Shown here: positions 62,026 through 64,000 of the stretch, in pieces
How the letters are laid out: every line of letters starts with the position of its first letter
How positions within the stretch are numbered: position 1 is the stretch's first letter
DNA from: CAG-273 sp963929915
Lineage (GTDB): Bacteria > Bacillota > Clostridia > TANB77 > CAG-508
Assembly (NCBI GenBank): GCA_963929915.1
Contig: CAWVJY010000008.1
Location: 232,645 to 296,644, forward strand
Direction: 5' to 3'
DNA: 64,000 nt
Notes under the pieces: generated by a model
What the model was told of the DNA's origin: nothing
Database searches by the model: none
The model's input: the letters and a program-made list of their open reading frames with translations, nothing else
Made by a program: the position numbers and the translations under genes

Positions 62026-62050
62026 AAAGTAGATAAGGAGGGAAAATAAA

Positions 62051-62544
62051 GTGCAATCAGAAAATACATCAGAAATAAAAGAAAAAGTAGTTGCAATTAA
62101 TAGAGTTGCTAAAGTTGTAAAAGGTGTAGAACCTTTAGATTTAGTGCTGTTGTAGTTGTAGGTGGACGAAAATGGTCATATTGGTGTAGGAAATGGAAAA
62201 GCTGCTGAAGTTCCAGACGCTATTAAAAAAGCAATTGAAGAAGCAAAGAAAAATTTAGTAGAAGTTCCAGTAGTAGGAACAACCATTCCACATGAATATG
62301 TAGGAAAATTTGGAAGTGCTAGTGTTATTTTAAAAACCAGCATCAGAAGGTACTGGAGTTATTGCTGGAGGTAGCGTAAGACCAGTATTAGAGCTTGCTG
62401 GTTATAAAGATATTAGAACAAAAGTAATAGGAACCAATAATCCTAGAAACGTTGTTTATGCAACTCTACAAGGACTAAAAAAGTATGAAAACTGCAGAAC
62501 AAGTTGCTAAAAAAAGAGGTAAAACAGTAGCAGAAATTTTATAG
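62051..62544 (+). CDS. rpsE: Ribosomal protein S5 (frameshifted)
   Basis: Small-subunit fidelity protein. EKVVAINRVAKVVKGV, VVVGDENGHIGVGNGKAAEVPDAIKKAIEEAKKNLVEVPVVGTTIPHEYVGKFGSA, GTGVIAGGSVRPVLELAGYKDI, GTNNPRNVVYATLQGLKSMKTAEQVAKKRGKTVAEIL. Indels near 62143, 62160, 62335 and 62480. The start is GTG at 62051 after AGGAGGGAAA. No rpmD follows. Confidence 0.93.
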
Positions 62545-62581
62545 AAAAAGAAAAATTAAAATAGGAGGTGTGGATTACAAA

Positions 62582-63016
62582 ATGAAATTAGACGAATTAA
62601 AACCAGCACAAAAAACAAAAACAAGAACAAGAGTTGGTCGCGGTGTAGGTTCAGGTCTTGGAAAAACCTCTGGAAGAGGACATAAAGGACAAAAAGCAAG
62701 AAGTGGTGGAGGAGTAAGACGTGGATTTGAAGGTGGTCAAACTCCACTATATAGAAGATTACCAAAAAGAGGATTTACTAATATTCATGCAAAAAATTAT
62801 ACAGAAGTAACACTTACCATGCTTAATAAATCCAAGCAAAGAAGATATTACTGCTGAAAGTTTAATCGAAGATGGAATTATACGTAAAGCAAATGATGGT
62901 ATTGTAATTCTTGCTACAGGTAATTTAGACAAAAAAGTAATGTAAAAGCCGTAAAATTTACTAAAGCCGCAAAAGAAAAAATTGAAGCTTTAGGAGGAAA
63001 GGCTGAGGTGATTTAA
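62582..63016 (+). CDS. rplO: Ribosomal protein L15 (frameshifted)
   Basis: Late-assembly large-subunit protein. KLDELKPAQKTKTRTRVGRGVGSGLGKTSGRGHKGQKARSGGGVRRGFEGGQTPLYRRLPKRGFTN is diagnostic, followed by ITAESLIEDGIIRKANDGIVILATGNLDKKV and EALGGKAEVI. Indels near 62825-62840 and 62940. The ATG at 62582 follows AGGAGGTGTGG. It comes directly after rpsE, so the gene for L30 (rpmD), usually between them, is absent. Confidence 0.93.
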
Positions 63017-64000
63017 TTGTTTAAAACAATAGTAAATGCATTTAAAACACCAGATGTTAGAAAAAGAATTTTATATACCTTACTATTAATTGTTATTTTA
63101 GATTTGGTTGTTTTATTACCATCCCGGGTGTAGATACCGTTGCTTTAAATGAAGCAATGTCCAGTTCTACTAATGGAATGGTAGGATTAATTGACTTAAT
63201 TTCAGGTGGAGCTTTTTCAAGATTTTCCATTTTTGCAATGTCAATTACACCATATATTACAGCATCTATTGTAATTCAATTGTTAGGAATGGTAATACCT
63301 TCTTTAGAAAGACTTATGAAAGAAGGTGGAGAAGAAGGTAGAAATAAAATGAATAGATATACCAAAACTATTAACAATAGTTCTTGCCTTAATAGAAGGA
63401 ATTGGATTATATCTATCTTACAAATCTTCTGGAATTTTCGTTGGAGATGGTTTCTTAACTGGTTTCACAGTAGTACTTTCTCTAATGACAGGTACAGCAC
63501 TTTTAATGTGGCTAGGAGAACAAATTACTAATAAAGGAATTGGAAATGGTATTTCCATGATTATCTTTGTAGGTATTATTTCAGGTCTACCAAGTGCTGT
63601 TACAATGATTTGGAATTTAATCTTGGAACAGGAGCATTTAGTACAACAGGTTTATTAACTGCTTTAGGAATTATTGTTGGTGCAATTGTCCTAATTGCAG
63701 GAGTTGTATTTGTTCAACAAGCAGAGAGAAGAATTCCAGTACAATATGCTATAAAAAGTAGTAGGAGAAAAAATGGTAGGTGCACAAAATACACATATCC
63801 ATTAAAACTAGCAATGGCAGGAGTTATGCCAATCATTTTTGCATCTTCTTTTATGACATTTCCTGCTATGATTATCCAAATGTTTATACCAGATATAGCA
63901 AGTCAAAGTGGGATTCTGGGCAGTAATTTATAATTTTTCAATTGCAACATCATCCTCAGCTGTGCCAGTAGGATACACTATTGCAACACGCGATCTAGTG
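63017..64000 (+). CDS. secY: Preprotein translocase subunit SecY (3' truncated by window edge, frameshifted)
   Basis: Central channel of the Sec translocon. FKTIVNAFKTPDVRKRILYTLLLIVI begins the first TM helix. Then the plug region IPGVDTVALNEAM, SGGAFSRFSIFAMSITPYITASIVIQLL, GEEGRNKMNRYTK, LGEQITNKGIGNGISMIIFVGI, FVQQAERRIPVQYA and MAGVMPIIFASSFMTFPAMI follow. Several indels (near 63122, 63366, 63628, 63755, 63800, 63915) split it. The start is TTG at 63017, which overlaps the rplO stop region; the continuation lies outside. Confidence 0.93.

Overview
The window is very AT-rich and has the gene set of a spore-forming, monoderm member of the Clostridia. It carries spoIVB, spoVG, sepF, divIVA, an SpoIIIE/FtsK translocase, a sortase, and both DisA- and CdaA-type c-di-AMP synthases. 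Together with the codon use and the short housekeeping intergenic gaps, this suggests an uncultured gut-type clostridium. That placement is inference from gene content; no marker search could be run.

Layout. 0-8 kb: the 3' end of groEL, a DUF4143-type ATPase, mtaB, an unusually short alaS, a HIT protein, a sortase, and tRNA-His and tRNA-Gln. 8-16.6 kb: three very small genes (one basic, two Cys-rich on the minus strand), mutL, miaA, an HlyD-like gene, sepF, divIVA and rsmD. 16.6-24.7 kb: ftsK/spoIIIE, an unrecognised 517-codon gene, an MBL/beta-CASP hydrolase and a GH15-like enzyme. 24.6-27.1 kb: a REP-like palindrome family with a Y1 (RAYT-like) transposase, the palindromes flanking radA. 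27.1-31.8 kb: disA, a membrane cyclophilin, cdaA, truA. 32-44.9 kb: a Tad/Flp-pilus-like operon with a CpaB-like protein, two degenerate ParA-like proteins, a TadA-like ATPase, a TadB/C-like membrane protein, and a run of small single-TM proteins, several starting MENASKAL. 45-50 kb: spoIVB, a transglutaminase-like protein, murC (minus), spoVG. 50.3-52.7 kb: two minus-strand orphan genes of higher GC, then a pilin-like protein whose 3' end looks like the variable region of a diversity-generating retroelement. 52.7-64 kb: the S10-spc ribosomal protein operon up to secY.

Three things stand out. (1) Several families of 120-185 bp intergenic elements have arms that differ between copies but stay complementary within a copy. 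Family A has four copies inside the ribosomal operon and family B two copies; C and D are single. (2) ATTACAA boxes repeat on an exact 11-bp register upstream of sepF and the Tad-like operon, and less regularly upstream of rsmD. (3) Hairpins sit between the Shine-Dalgarno sequence and the start codon in at least three genes.

Quality caveat: single-base indels break almost every gene between about 53.0 and 64 kb, and several genes at 24.6-28 kb. Essential ribosomal genes cannot all be dead, so I treat these as consensus errors. I give full corrected spans for such genes, so their lengths are often not multiples of three.
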